Part shown: positions 28,855 through 38,475 of the stretch, piece after piece
Layout of the letters: each line of letters starts with the position of its first letter
Position numbering within the stretch: position 1 is the stretch's first letter
NCBI GenBank assembly: GCA_947177775.1
Contig: CAMWVS010000006.1
Coordinates: forward strand, 1-64,000
Source of the DNA: an uncultured Prevotella sp.
GTDB taxonomy: Bacteria > Bacteroidota > Bacteroidia > Bacteroidales > Bacteroidaceae
DNA length: 64,000 bases
Direction: 5' to 3'
Notes under the pieces: generated by a model
Seen by the model: the letters and a program-made list of their open reading frames with translations, nothing else
Databases searched by the model: none
What the model was told of the DNA's origin: nothing
Position numbers and translations under genes: made by a program

Positions 28855-29236
28855 AATTTAACACTTGAAAAATCTGATTCTAGAGCGGTGCGAAGCCGAA
28901 ATCCTGACATTTTGCCTCGCCCATCCGCCGGTCTCCGTTCGGTTTTTGAGCCGGGAGGGCCTTACGGCTCTGCAACGGGGCCGCTTTCGTGTTGCAACGG
29001 TGGCCCCGTCATCTTCCAACGGTGGCCCCGTTGCAACCTCGGGAAGCCCTTACGGCAAAAGAAAACATGACAAAAAGCTGCACACTTTCATTGATTTCGC
29101 TGTAACGCGTTGTGACTCAAGTGGTAAAAGATGCACGCGCAAAACTCGCGAATTTGCGGCCGAATGATTTTTATTTCAGAATAACGCAAGGATTTTGAGG
29201 TATTTGTCAGAATAATTCTAAGTTTTTAACACTTCG
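28855..29236 (+). repeat. Dispersed ~380-bp element, copy 2
   Basis: Same termini, conserved blocks and length as copy 1 (8345-8724), with a rearranged GC-rich core. Confidence 0.85.
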
Positions 29237-29441
29237 TTTTCACATTCCTCCCATACCCTTCCGCTCCTTATCCTCAACACCGTTGCCTGATGCCGCTGCA
29301 AGCTTGACGCCGCCCTAAATCTTTCTTTCATACATCTATGACATATAGGCCCGATGCAATGGACTTTCCTGACGGATACGCCTGCTTTATTTATGTTTAG
29401 TTTCGTTTTTTATGCTTAATTCGTATTTTATTGGGAAAAAC

Positions 29442-29472
29442 TTCGTAGTTATCTTTATTTTTCGTAAATTTG
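29442..29472 (+). promoter_or_regulatory. Candidate promoter TTCG-N19-TAAATTTG (first duplicated unit)
   Basis: TAAATTTG at 29465-29472 matches TAnnTTTG; ttcg at 29442-29445 is one mismatch from TTTG with a 19-nt spacer. Confidence 0.6.
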
Positions 29473-29483
29473 TAGCCAATAAT

Positions 29484-29516
29484 ACTTCTCTTACAGAGAG
29501 AAAGATGGCTTTAAAT
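29484..29516 (+). repeat. 33-bp inverted repeat, right copy (IRR)
   Basis: acttctcttacagagagaaagatggctttaaat; includes ATGGCTTTAAAT (MALN). Confidence 0.9.
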
Positions 29517-29603
29517 AGCAATGGGCTTTTCTGACGGATACGCCTGCTTTATTTATGTTTAGTTTCGTTTTTTATGCTTAATTCGTATTTTATTGGGAAA
29601 AAC

Positions 29604-29634
29604 TTCGTAGTTATCCTTATTTTTCGTAAATTTG
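29604..29634 (+). promoter_or_regulatory. Candidate promoter TTCG-N19-TAAATTTG (second duplicated unit)
   Basis: Same motif shifted by 162 bp; closest candidate promoter to the GT operon at 29890. Confidence 0.6.
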
Positions 29635-29889
29635 TAGCCAATAAAACTTCTCTTACAAAGAGAAAGATTGTTTGAGAAAGTCGTGAATGGTGGTATGGCC
29701 ATCATTTTTCATGAGGCGTCTTATGAGATGTCTTGATAGTGAAATTGTCTAAATACTGTTTATTAAAAAGATATACAAATATTCTGTATGATATCAAGAT
29801 TAAATAAATCCAATGCGAATAAAGAGTAACGAACGGATATCTTTTTTATGTAAGAGGAATTATTATAATCCCATATATCTTGTAATATT

Positions 29890-31770
29890 ATGAATGAGAT
29901 AAAAGTTTCCATCATAGTGCCAGTCTATAATGTAGAAAAATATGTTGTACGCTGTATCGAATCTATAGCTGCCCAGACTTTAAGTGGAATAGAGGCTATA
30001 TTCGTGGATGATTGCGGACTGGACAGGAGTATGGAGCTGGTTAGGAATTTCATAGATGAATATGATGGAGATGTTTACTTCCGTATAATCCGGCTGGACA
30101 GGAACAGTGGCCAGTCTTCCGCTAGAAACTTTGGTATCAGGGAAGCGCGTGGAGAATATATATATTTCCTGGACAGTGACGATTATATCTCTCATGACTG
30201 TATCGAGACCCTCTATTCAGTGGCAGAGGCGGACAGATCGTTGCAGATGGTTCTCGGCAACTATGCCATTGAGGGAGCTTTGTTCCTTGCTCCGATGATG
30301 CTCCGGCAGCGTGATTACACCTCGCAGGAGATAATAGAGGCTCAGTTTGACTATCGCATATATACGATGCCTTGGAATAAGCTGGTCTCAAGGGCATTTC
30401 TCATGGAAAGAGGATTGTTCTTTAGAGAGGGAATCATACATGAGGACAATCTTTGGAGTTACTGTACGGCTTTGTGTTATGACAGGATTTCTGTTGTAAG
30501 AAAGGTTACATATCATTATGTCATCCACTCTCATTCAACGGAGCGTGGCAACTCAAAGGCATTTCATGAGGAACAACTGTTTGAGGTTCTGAAATATCTG
30601 ATACATTTTATCTTTTCCGACAGTATTGCTGTGAAGCGGCAGGTTATGCTCAACCCCGTTCTGTTCCGTTTCGTACAGGCTGAGATAATGAAGTCATTGA
30701 TGCTGCCGTTGAAGTCCGGTGACGTTAAACTGGCAGTGAAACGATACAGGGAAATCCGTGAAATGAGAATGTGGACTTTCAGGGAACTTTTTTCCATTGA
30801 GTCCCTGTCCGTATCGGAGCGGATACGTCCGCTTGTATTCTGGTTGCCTTCATTGGCCGGGATTAAGGCATACGGATATCTCAACAACCGCAAGTATAAA
30901 CAACCAAATGAAATAAACGCGATGAAACTTACGATAATCACCGTTAATTATAACAATCTGGACGGACTGCGGAGAACAATGCCTTCCATATTGTCCCAGA
31001 CATACACCGGATATGAACTCATCGTCATTGACGGCGGTTCTACGGACGGCAGCAAGGAATACATACAGTCACTGGACAGGATTGACTATTGGGTCAGCGA
31101 ACCTGACGGCGGTGTATATAATGCAATGAACAAGGCGGTTCGTCAGGCTCATGGAGAGTTCTGTATATTCATGAACTCAGGTGACATGTTCTTTTCGCCT
31201 CTGTCGCTGGAGGAATCCGTGCCATTGCTGCTTGATGCGGATTTCTATACGGGAGAGTCTGTCTTCATTGAGGACGAAAAGGCATATCCGTGTATTCCTC
31301 CAAACGAGATGACGGTTGATTTCATGATGTGCAATGCCTTGAACCATCAGTCGACATTCAATCGGACTGCCGTTCTCAAACGCCATCCGTTCAATGAGAA
31401 ACACAGGATTGTTTCGGATTGGGAATTGTTCTTTGAAGAATGGTATGTCAACAAATGTACATACAGCCGCCTTCCGACGCGGGTGTCCATCTATTTCATG
31501 GACGGCATATCGTCCGTCAACAAGGATATTGCTGACGACGAACGCCGCGAGGTGGCATACCGTCTGCTTGGGCCTGATGTAACGAACAAATTTCTGAATC
31601 GGGAATATGACGATCTCCCCAAGGACAAGAAGCGCCGCCAGAAGCGCGAGGGGAGACGGAAGAAACTGGAGCGGAAGCTGGCTACGGCAATGTCATATAG
31701 CCCCGTGAGCCGTGACCTGAAGATAATACGTAACGGAATCAAATTCCTGTTCAAGGATTTGTTCACTTAA
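29890..31770 (+). CDS. Fused tandem GT2-GT2 glycosyltransferase
   Basis: First GT2 VSIIVPVYNVEKYVVRCIESIAAQTL...; second GT2 starts at internal MKLTIITVNYNNLDGLRRTMPSILSQTYTGYELIVIDGGSTDGSKEYIQS. Confidence 0.88.
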   Translation: MNEIKVSIIVPVYNVEKYVVRCIESIAAQTLSGIEAIFVDDCGLDRSMELVRNFIDEYDGDVYFRIIRLDRNSGQSSARNFGIREARGEYIYFLDSDDYISHDCIETLYSVAEADRSLQMVLGNYAIEGALFLAPMMLRQRDYTSQEIIEAQFDYRIYTMPWNKLVSRAFLMERGLFFREGIIHEDNLWSYCTALCYDRISVVRKVTYHYVIHSHSTERGNSKAFHEEQLFEVLKYLIHFIFSDSIAVKRQVMLNPVLFRFVQAEIMKSLMLPLKSGDVKLAVKRYREIREMRMWTFRELFSIESLSVSERIRPLVFWLPSLAGIKAYGYLNNRKYKQPNEINAMKLTIITVNYNNLDGLRRTMPSILSQTYTGYELIVIDGGSTDGSKEYIQSLDRIDYWVSEPDGGVYNAMNKAVRQAHGEFCIFMNSGDMFFSPLSLEESVPLLLDADFYTGESVFIEDEKAYPCIPPNEMTVDFMMCNALNHQSTFNRTAVLKRHPFNEKHRIVSDWELFFEEWYVNKCTYSRLPTRVSIYFMDGISSVNKDIADDERREVAYRLLGPDVTNKFLNREYDDLPKDKKRRQKREGRRKKLERKLATAMSYSPVSRDLKIIRNGIKFLFKDLFT

Positions 31771-31791
31771 GAATAGGAGAAGGCAGAGATT

Positions 31792-32952
31792 ATGAAAGTG
31801 TTGTTTGACCATCAGGCTTTTGATATGCAGACCCATGGTGGTGTGTCAAGATGTTTTGCCGAGCTTTATTCACACCGTCCGTCATCGTTGGACGTGGAGA
31901 TCAGTGTGAGGGAGACGGATAACGTCTATCTCCGGGATTTGGGGTTCGGAAGGACAGGAGAAATCTATGACCGTTTTATGGGAATGGGCAATTCCGGACT
32001 GAAATATGTCTTGTTCAAACTTGCGATGAATTTCGAATATGGTTATTATTCCAAGTTGGACAGACGTCCGCGGCTGAATCTGTATGAATCGGTTTCCCGT
32101 CTGAAGAAGCAGGATTTTGATGTCTTTCACCCTACTTTCTTTGACGGATATTTCCTGAAGCACATTGCTGACAGACCGTTTGTCATTACTGTGCATGATA
32201 TGATTCCGGAACTGTATCCGCAATATTATGCGGTTGATGACATACAGATTCTGCAGAAGAAGGCCGTCATACCAAAGGCGGCTCACATTGTTACGGTCAG
32301 TGAGCAGACGAAAAAGGATCTGGTCCGGATGATGAATATTCCGGAAAACAAGGTTTCTGTTGTCTATCATGGCGCGGATGAAGAACCTTATGTACGTTCG
32401 GAACAGGTTCAGCGTGATTATGAATATATACTATACGTTGGAGAAAGGCACTTCTATAAGAATTTTGCTTCGTTCAGCCGTGACTGCATACCGATACTGA
32501 AGAGACACCGTGACCTGAAAGTGATATGTACCGGCATGCCGTTTACATCGGAAGAACTCTATTTCTTTGATGTCTATGGCATGAAAGACCGGTTCGTACA
32601 TGTATTTGCGAAGACAAAGCAGGAACTTCTTGATCTCTATCATGATGCTGTCGCTTTCGTCTATCCTTCCGAATACGAGGGCTTCGGAATTCCTATTCTG
32701 GAGGCATATCGTGCCGGATGTCCGGTGATGCTGAACCGTTCCAGCTGTTTCCCGGAAATAGCCGGAGACGCTGCGGTCTACTTCAGGATGAATCGAAACA
32801 CGTCTGATTTTGAAGAACAGTTTGAAACACTCTACCGTATGGACGGCAACGAAAGGGCACTTCTGCTGGACAGGCAGAAAGAGCGCCTGAAAATGTATTC
32901 ATGGAAGAAGTCGGCTCAGGCGTTAGCGGATGTTTATGCCGGATTGAAATAG
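31792..32952 (+). CDS. Glycosyltransferase family 4-like (GT-B), right-cassette paralogue
   Basis: Same length (386 aa) as and strongly similar to 26338..27498: MKVLFDHQAFDMQTHGGVSRCFAELYSHRP. Confidence 0.88.
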   Translation: MKVLFDHQAFDMQTHGGVSRCFAELYSHRPSSLDVEISVRETDNVYLRDLGFGRTGEIYDRFMGMGNSGLKYVLFKLAMNFEYGYYSKLDRRPRLNLYESVSRLKKQDFDVFHPTFFDGYFLKHIADRPFVITVHDMIPELYPQYYAVDDIQILQKKAVIPKAAHIVTVSEQTKKDLVRMMNIPENKVSVVYHGADEEPYVRSEQVQRDYEYILYVGERHFYKNFASFSRDCIPILKRHRDLKVICTGMPFTSEELYFFDVYGMKDRFVHVFAKTKQELLDLYHDAVAFVYPSEYEGFGIPILEAYRAGCPVMLNRSSCFPEIAGDAAVYFRMNRNTSDFEEQFETLYRMDGNERALLLDRQKERLKMYSWKKSAQALADVYAGLK

Positions 32953-32993
32953 CTTTTATGTTGTAATTCGTGAAATAGAAATGGTTTTTTAGT

Positions 32994-34010
32994 ATGGATA
33001 ATATCGGCAAATTGTTGACAGTGGTTATTCCGACATATAATATGGAGGAATTTCTGCCGGAAAGTCTTGCGTCTGTTACGGCTGCCTGCGTTCCGGATAC
33101 GCTCGAAGTTATTGTTGTCAATGACGGCAGCACGGACGGATCGTTGCAGATTGCACGCCGATATGAAACAATGCGTCCTGATATTGTCCGCGTGATAGAT
33201 AAGGAAAACGGAAACTACGGTTCGTGTGTCAATGTCGGGCTGTCGGCGGCAACAGGCAGGTATTTCCGTATATTGGACGCAGATGACTGTTTTGACACTT
33301 CCGCGTTGTTGGAACTGCTTGGGAAGTTGAAGGATTGCGAAGCCGGGCTTGTTGTGACACTGATAACTGAGGACATATACCGGAACGGCATGAAGGTCGA
33401 CGAGCGGCGTTATCCGTTCGATACGGTCAGAAAAGACTTCTTATACCGTACCGATGAGATATGTCTGGATGATTATGTGCATCATGGTGAACTGCGCATG
33501 CACAGCATGACATATCTGACTTCTGTGGTTAGAGAGTCAGGCCTGTGTATGCCGGAAGGTGTCAGCTACACGGATAATGTCTATCTTTTCCAGCCTTTTG
33601 CATATACGGACAGTCTTATCGTATATGATATCTGCCTATATCGCTATCGTATTGGTCGCGAGGGGCAGACAATGGCTCCTGACAGACTGAAGAAAAACCT
33701 GCGTGACATATCTGTGGTGGCCTGTCATCTGTTACGTGAATTTGACGGCACGCGGCAGGATAAGCGTCTTAAGGCGAATCAGGAGACACTCTTTCAGGGA
33801 TGTCTTGGGCTGCTTATGGGAATATTGAGAATGCAGAAAGGTGTGGCTCCGGATTGTCGTGAGCTGCTTGATGAGATTATCCGTGGACTGAACAAGTATG
33901 GAATATCTAACCGGGAGTTTAGAAAGAAGTGGTATTTCCGGTTATGGAAGAAGACGGAAAGTTCACGTGTGCTTAATGTCGTGTTGGCTATTAATGGTTT
34001 GGTCAAATAG
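32994..34010 (+). CDS. Glycosyltransferase family 2
   Basis: LTVVIPTYNMEEFLPESLASVTAACVPDTLEVIVVNDGSTDGS. Confidence 0.88.
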   Translation: MDNIGKLLTVVIPTYNMEEFLPESLASVTAACVPDTLEVIVVNDGSTDGSLQIARRYETMRPDIVRVIDKENGNYGSCVNVGLSAATGRYFRILDADDCFDTSALLELLGKLKDCEAGLVVTLITEDIYRNGMKVDERRYPFDTVRKDFLYRTDEICLDDYVHHGELRMHSMTYLTSVVRESGLCMPEGVSYTDNVYLFQPFAYTDSLIVYDICLYRYRIGREGQTMAPDRLKKNLRDISVVACHLLREFDGTRQDKRLKANQETLFQGCLGLLMGILRMQKGVAPDCRELLDEIIRGLNKYGISNREFRKKWYFRLWKKTESSRVLNVVLAINGLVK

Positions 34011-34030
34011 TTTAATTTAAAAGTAGGATT

Positions 34031-34996
34031 ATGTCCCCCGTTCATCATAGTATTTCCATTATCGTCCCTGTTTATAACTGCGAGCGATGGCTCCCTCAGT
34101 GTGTTGAGAGCATATTGTGCCAGACGTACGGCGATTTTGAACTGATATTGGTCAACGACGGCAGTACGGACGGCAGTGAGGCTGTGTGCCGGAGCTACAA
34201 TGATAGCCGCGTGAGAGTGTTCAGTCAGCCGAACCGTGGGGTCAGTGTGGCGCGCAACAGCGGTCTGGAGGAAGCCCGGGGAGAATATGTCGTGTTCGTT
34301 GACAGCGACGACTGGCTGGAGCCGCAGGCCCTTGAGGTGCTGATGAGTCAGGAAAATAAGGCGGACATAACGTTTTTCGGAAGTCTGTTCCGCTCCGAGG
34401 ACAGTGTGGCCCGGGCCTACATACCGGAAGAACGCTTCTATGGTTCGGCCGCCGAAGTCCAGCAGGGGCTGGTCGATCTTCTGTTCAATCCGCGCCATCC
34501 CGACTATGTGGGCTTTACGTGGAACAAGATGTTCCGCCGTGACATAATCCGGGAGCATGGCATCCGGTTCATTGAAGGCCTCACGATACGTGAGGATGAG
34601 GCTTTCACATATAGCTATGTGAGCCATTGCCGGACGATGGCTACGCTGCCGGCCTTGCTCTACAACTATCGTGTGCAGCAGACGGGACTGACTTTTTCGC
34701 GCAAGACGGCCGATGAATATATCATGCTGGGCGAGGCCTACGAGGCGGCCTGGAGGCTGTTTGACCACGGTCCGCTGCTCGACTATCTCGCGCAGAGCGG
34801 CTGTCAGTACTATTTTCTTGCGATGAGGCGTTCCAAGGACACCGTTACCCTTGACAAGGCTCTTGCCCGCTTCTGGTCTTTTTGGAAGTCGGCATGTCCT
34901 TCGATTCGTTTCCACGGACTTTACAAGCAGGTCATGCAGTTTGACTCGGAGCGTGCACTGAAAGCTTATTTCCGGTTGCGACTGATGTTCAAATAA
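34031..34996 (+). CDS. Glycosyltransferase family 2
   Basis: ISIIVPVYNCERWLPQCVESILCQTYGDFELILVNDGSTDGSEAV. Confidence 0.9.
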   Translation: MSPVHHSISIIVPVYNCERWLPQCVESILCQTYGDFELILVNDGSTDGSEAVCRSYNDSRVRVFSQPNRGVSVARNSGLEEARGEYVVFVDSDDWLEPQALEVLMSQENKADITFFGSLFRSEDSVARAYIPEERFYGSAAEVQQGLVDLLFNPRHPDYVGFTWNKMFRRDIIREHGIRFIEGLTIREDEAFTYSYVSHCRTMATLPALLYNYRVQQTGLTFSRKTADEYIMLGEAYEAAWRLFDHGPLLDYLAQSGCQYYFLAMRRSKDTVTLDKALARFWSFWKSACPSIRFHGLYKQVMQFDSERALKAYFRLRLMFK

Positions 34997-35539
34997 GGTG
35001 GAAGAGCGTTGAATGTACCGGTTGTGATGGCTTCGTCAGGAGATTCAAGAGATGTAATCCGGTTGCAGACAGTCTCCCGACGGGTTGATGGGGCGCTATT
35101 GAAACAATGTTTGTGCTCATCCGATGAAGCAAAAACGGGCAGTGTTGCTGACCGATAAGCCATATATTATCGGGCAAGGCAGTCTGTCAAAAAAACGGTT
35201 AAAAAGAATTAAATACACTCCGTTTGTGCTCAAACGTATTTCTGGCGGTGTAATTGTAAACTATAAATACGCTGATTCCGGCCTGCTGTTGTTTTGAAAC
35301 ATGCCGCTTTTCGAGCTAATTTGGCTGTTTCTCAAATCCGTTGGCGGCAGTGTCCGGCAGGTATCTCTCATTTTTTCTTTCGCAACAGTATAATAATCCT
35401 GGTGTTGTTGCGTTATTTTATATACGGAAGAGCACTATTTAGACCTTGAAACGGTCATGAGAATGACCCTGTGGCTGCGCTGATGTGGCAGCCACGCAAT
35501 CACGTGGACATATTTTTAGGAATAAAACAAATCTGAATA

Positions 35540-38365
35540 ATGATGTTGAAACATTGTATTCTAATGCTGTTGTCCTGTCTTTTTGCGTTGGCAGGACGGG
35601 CAGACGGCGGACGGCTGGACGACATACGCCGGGCGCTGGAAGAGGCGTCGTCGCGTCAGGTGCAGGAGAAGGTTTTCCTGCATACGGACAATATGTGCTA
35701 TTTCGTTGGTGACACGATATGGTATAAGGCGTATGTGGTTAGGGCGGATGACCTGCGTTATACGGACATGAGCCGCGTTCTCTATGTCGAGCTGCTCACG
35801 CCTGACGGGCTGCTGGTAGAGCGGCAGCGGGTGATTGTGAGTGACCGGGGCTTCGGCTGCGGTCAGTTCTGTCTGCAGGATTCGCTCTATTCGGGCTATT
35901 ATGAAATGAGGGCGTACACGCGGTGGATGCTCAATTTCAATGTCTCGTTGCAGCGTTACAGCCGCGACGACTCCTATTTGTTCTACAGTGCCGACATGGC
36001 GCGCGACTATTTCCGCCGCTGGGACGGGCTCTATTCGCGCGTATTGCCTATCTACAGCCGTCCCGACGCGCTGGGAGATTACACTTATAAGCGGATGTAC
36101 GGACGCCCGAAGCAGAATGTTCAGAAGGCGGCGAAGCGGACGCTTCATGCCTCTTTCTTTCCCGAGGGCGGCCATCTGGTTGAGGGCGTGCCGTGCCGTG
36201 TGGCCTTTGAGCTGACCGATCAGGACGGGGCGGCGGTCTCGCTGACCGGCCGTGTGACTGACGGCGGGCGTGATGTGGCTGAGGCGCGGACACAGCATTT
36301 GGGTCGCGGCGTCTTCACGGTGACTCCGGGGAAGACGCGTCTGCGCGGTGAATTCCGCTGGCGTGGCGAGGATTATGCCTTCGATTTACCAAAGGCGGAG
36401 ACTTCGGGAGTGGCGTTGAGCCTTGACAGCGGACGTGTGAAGCTTGTTGCGCGGGGCATGCCGGAGGGCGAATACGGTCTGTCGGTGCTCTGCCGCGGTG
36501 TCCTGCAGGATTTCCGGAGCGTGACGTTCGGCGCGGACGGCAGTGCGGAGATTGAACTTCCGGAGTCGTTGCCAACGGGTGTCAATGACGTGACGCTGTT
36601 CACGGCCGACGGACGTATCGTAGCCGACCGCCTGTTTTTCGTCAACGGCCACGACTATGACACAGGACGGACGGTCGTCGAGAGTGGTGCGAAGGTTCAG
36701 TATGACCCTTACGAGGAAGTCAGTCTGCAGCTGGCGTGCGGCGGTGTGACCGAACCTACGCTTGTGTCGGTGGCCGTGCGTGATGCCTGTACGGATGAGG
36801 AGACATACGACGACGGCGACATCCGCACCGAACTGCTGCTCAGCAGTGAGCTGAAGGGCTTTATTGCTTCGCCGGCATACTATTTCGCTGCTGACGACGC
36901 GGAACACCGTCAGGCGCTCGACCAGCTGATGATGGTTCAGGGTTGGCGCCGGTATGACTGGCGGGAACTGTCTGACACGCTCTTCATGGAGCGGCGTTAT
37001 GCTCCAGAGAAGTCGCTGACGGTTGAAGGAGGCGTCTATAAGACGCCGGACCTGACGCTTGCCGAGCCGGAGGAAATAGCATCGTGGGCCCGCGGACGGG
37101 GCATGACCGGAATGAAGACAGAGGAGGACGCCGCTGCCGCCGATCCGTTTGCCACAGCCTCAGACACAGAGAGCGACGGGACGGGAGGCACAGATATGAC
37201 GGCTGATGCCAGAGCCGGTTTCGCATCGTCGATAGAATATGGTTCGCTCGGAACGGCCAACGATCAGATTGGCGTCAACCACGGCGGACTCAAGAAGGAA
37301 GTCGTTGTTGAGGCGGCGGTTGTCTTTTCGGATGGCATTGTCGGCGGAAAGCAGCTCACATACAATGGCGGTCGCTATTTCATAGATATTCCACCGTTCT
37401 ATGGCACGGCCATATTGAAACTGACGGCATACGAGGAGAAGGATTCTTTGAAGAAGGCGATGGCGTCACACGCAGACGTCGATATGGCCAAGGAAGACGC
37501 TTATCCGGACTTTTATGTGAAGCGCGACATGTTCTATCCGGTATTCGCCGCGAAGTACGGATACTATCAGACCCATTGCCCGGAGATACGGACGTCGCTC
37601 GACCTCGGTCGTCCGGACAGCCTGTCGTCAATGGAGACGGACGACCACCTGCTCCAGAACCTTGACGTGAAGGGCAAAAAGCGTGGCCGCCGCGCCATCG
37701 ACTACACCAAACCGGCCTACGTCATGGATGCGTACGACCTGTATAACGACATCACGGACTACGGATTGAGTTTCGGAATGTACGATATGAGACAGTTTCC
37801 AGTGCAGATTGCGCGTTATCTTTATGGCAACATGGGCCGCTACAAGCGTTATAACGTCGCAGGACGGATTGACCGTTTCACCTATTACCGTACGTTCAAT
37901 CCCGACGGCAATCTTGGTTCGGCCGCATCGGGAATGAGCACCATGATGGACAACCGCAATACGCGGGAATTCTATCAAAAATTGCGGCTGAAGAGCCTTC
38001 ATCAGATTCGTGTATATACGGACTATGAACCGCGTAACAGCGATGTTGAGCTTGAGATGAGCCGCACGACGGCGGATGTGACCGTTGAGATGGTTCCATT
38101 TAAGGACGGCGGTGTACAATATACGTTCCGCGACCGTCATATCGTGCTCAAAGGCTTCAACGAAGCGGCCGCTTTCTACAATCCGGACTACAGCAACCGC
38201 AATCCGAAGGCACCGGCGGACTATCGCCGTACGCTCTACTGGAATCCGAATGCTGTCACCGACAGCGAAGGACGGCTGACGGCAAAGTTCTATAACAACG
38301 GCAAGGAGACGCGGATAAAAGTCTCCGTGGCCGGAATAACGAAAGAAGGGAAGTTCGTGTATTAA
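35540..38365 (+). CDS. Large exported MG2-like protein of the Bacteroidetes TonB-receptor-plug-associated type
   Basis: Signal peptide; VQEKVFLHTDNMCYFVGDTIWYKAYVVRADDLRYTDMSRVLYVELLTPDG; C-terminal RTLYWNPNAVTDSEGRLTAKFYNN. Confidence 0.65.
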   Translation: MMLKHCILMLLSCLFALAGRADGGRLDDIRRALEEASSRQVQEKVFLHTDNMCYFVGDTIWYKAYVVRADDLRYTDMSRVLYVELLTPDGLLVERQRVIVSDRGFGCGQFCLQDSLYSGYYEMRAYTRWMLNFNVSLQRYSRDDSYLFYSADMARDYFRRWDGLYSRVLPIYSRPDALGDYTYKRMYGRPKQNVQKAAKRTLHASFFPEGGHLVEGVPCRVAFELTDQDGAAVSLTGRVTDGGRDVAEARTQHLGRGVFTVTPGKTRLRGEFRWRGEDYAFDLPKAETSGVALSLDSGRVKLVARGMPEGEYGLSVLCRGVLQDFRSVTFGADGSAEIELPESLPTGVNDVTLFTADGRIVADRLFFVNGHDYDTGRTVVESGAKVQYDPYEEVSLQLACGGVTEPTLVSVAVRDACTDEETYDDGDIRTELLLSSELKGFIASPAYYFAADDAEHRQALDQLMMVQGWRRYDWRELSDTLFMERRYAPEKSLTVEGGVYKTPDLTLAEPEEIASWARGRGMTGMKTEEDAAAADPFATASDTESDGTGGTDMTADARAGFASSIEYGSLGTANDQIGVNHGGLKKEVVVEAAVVFSDGIVGGKQLTYNGGRYFIDIPPFYGTAILKLTAYEEKDSLKKAMASHADVDMAKEDAYPDFYVKRDMFYPVFAAKYGYYQTHCPEIRTSLDLGRPDSLSSMETDDHLLQNLDVKGKKRGRRAIDYTKPAYVMDAYDLYNDITDYGLSFGMYDMRQFPVQIARYLYGNMGRYKRYNVAGRIDRFTYYRTFNPDGNLGSAASGMSTMMDNRNTREFYQKLRLKSLHQIRVYTDYEPRNSDVELEMSRTTADVTVEMVPFKDGGVQYTFRDRHIVLKGFNEAAAFYNPDYSNRNPKAPADYRRTLYWNPNAVTDSEGRLTAKFYNNGKETRIKVSVAGITKEGKFVY

Positions 38366-38403
38366 AATAAAAAAAGCGCTCCACGGAGCGCTTTTTTTAT
38401 TTT
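38364..38403. terminator. Bidirectional intrinsic terminator between convergent genes
   Basis: aaaataaaaaaagcgctcc / ggagcgctttttttatttt, 19-bp perfect stem. Confidence 0.9.
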
Positions 38404-38475
38404 AAATTAGGGTGTTGCGGAATGCACAACGGTAGGAACATATTCTTGTGAGTTCTGCAACACTACCTTTAAGAA

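Larger units (their letters stand above)
29356..29670 (+). repeat. Tandem direct duplication, period 162 bp
   Basis: gcaatggactttcctgacggatacgcctgctttatttatg...cttctcttacagagagaaag repeated from 29518 with few substitutions. Confidence 0.95.

Noticed and set aside
28719-29483. Insertion sequence or integrase cargo in the large intergenic region
   Set aside because: No transposase or recombinase ORF is recognisable there; content is repeats and short ORFs only
33794-34915. 373-aa ORF on - strand
   Set aside because: Antisense to two GT2 genes with strong motifs
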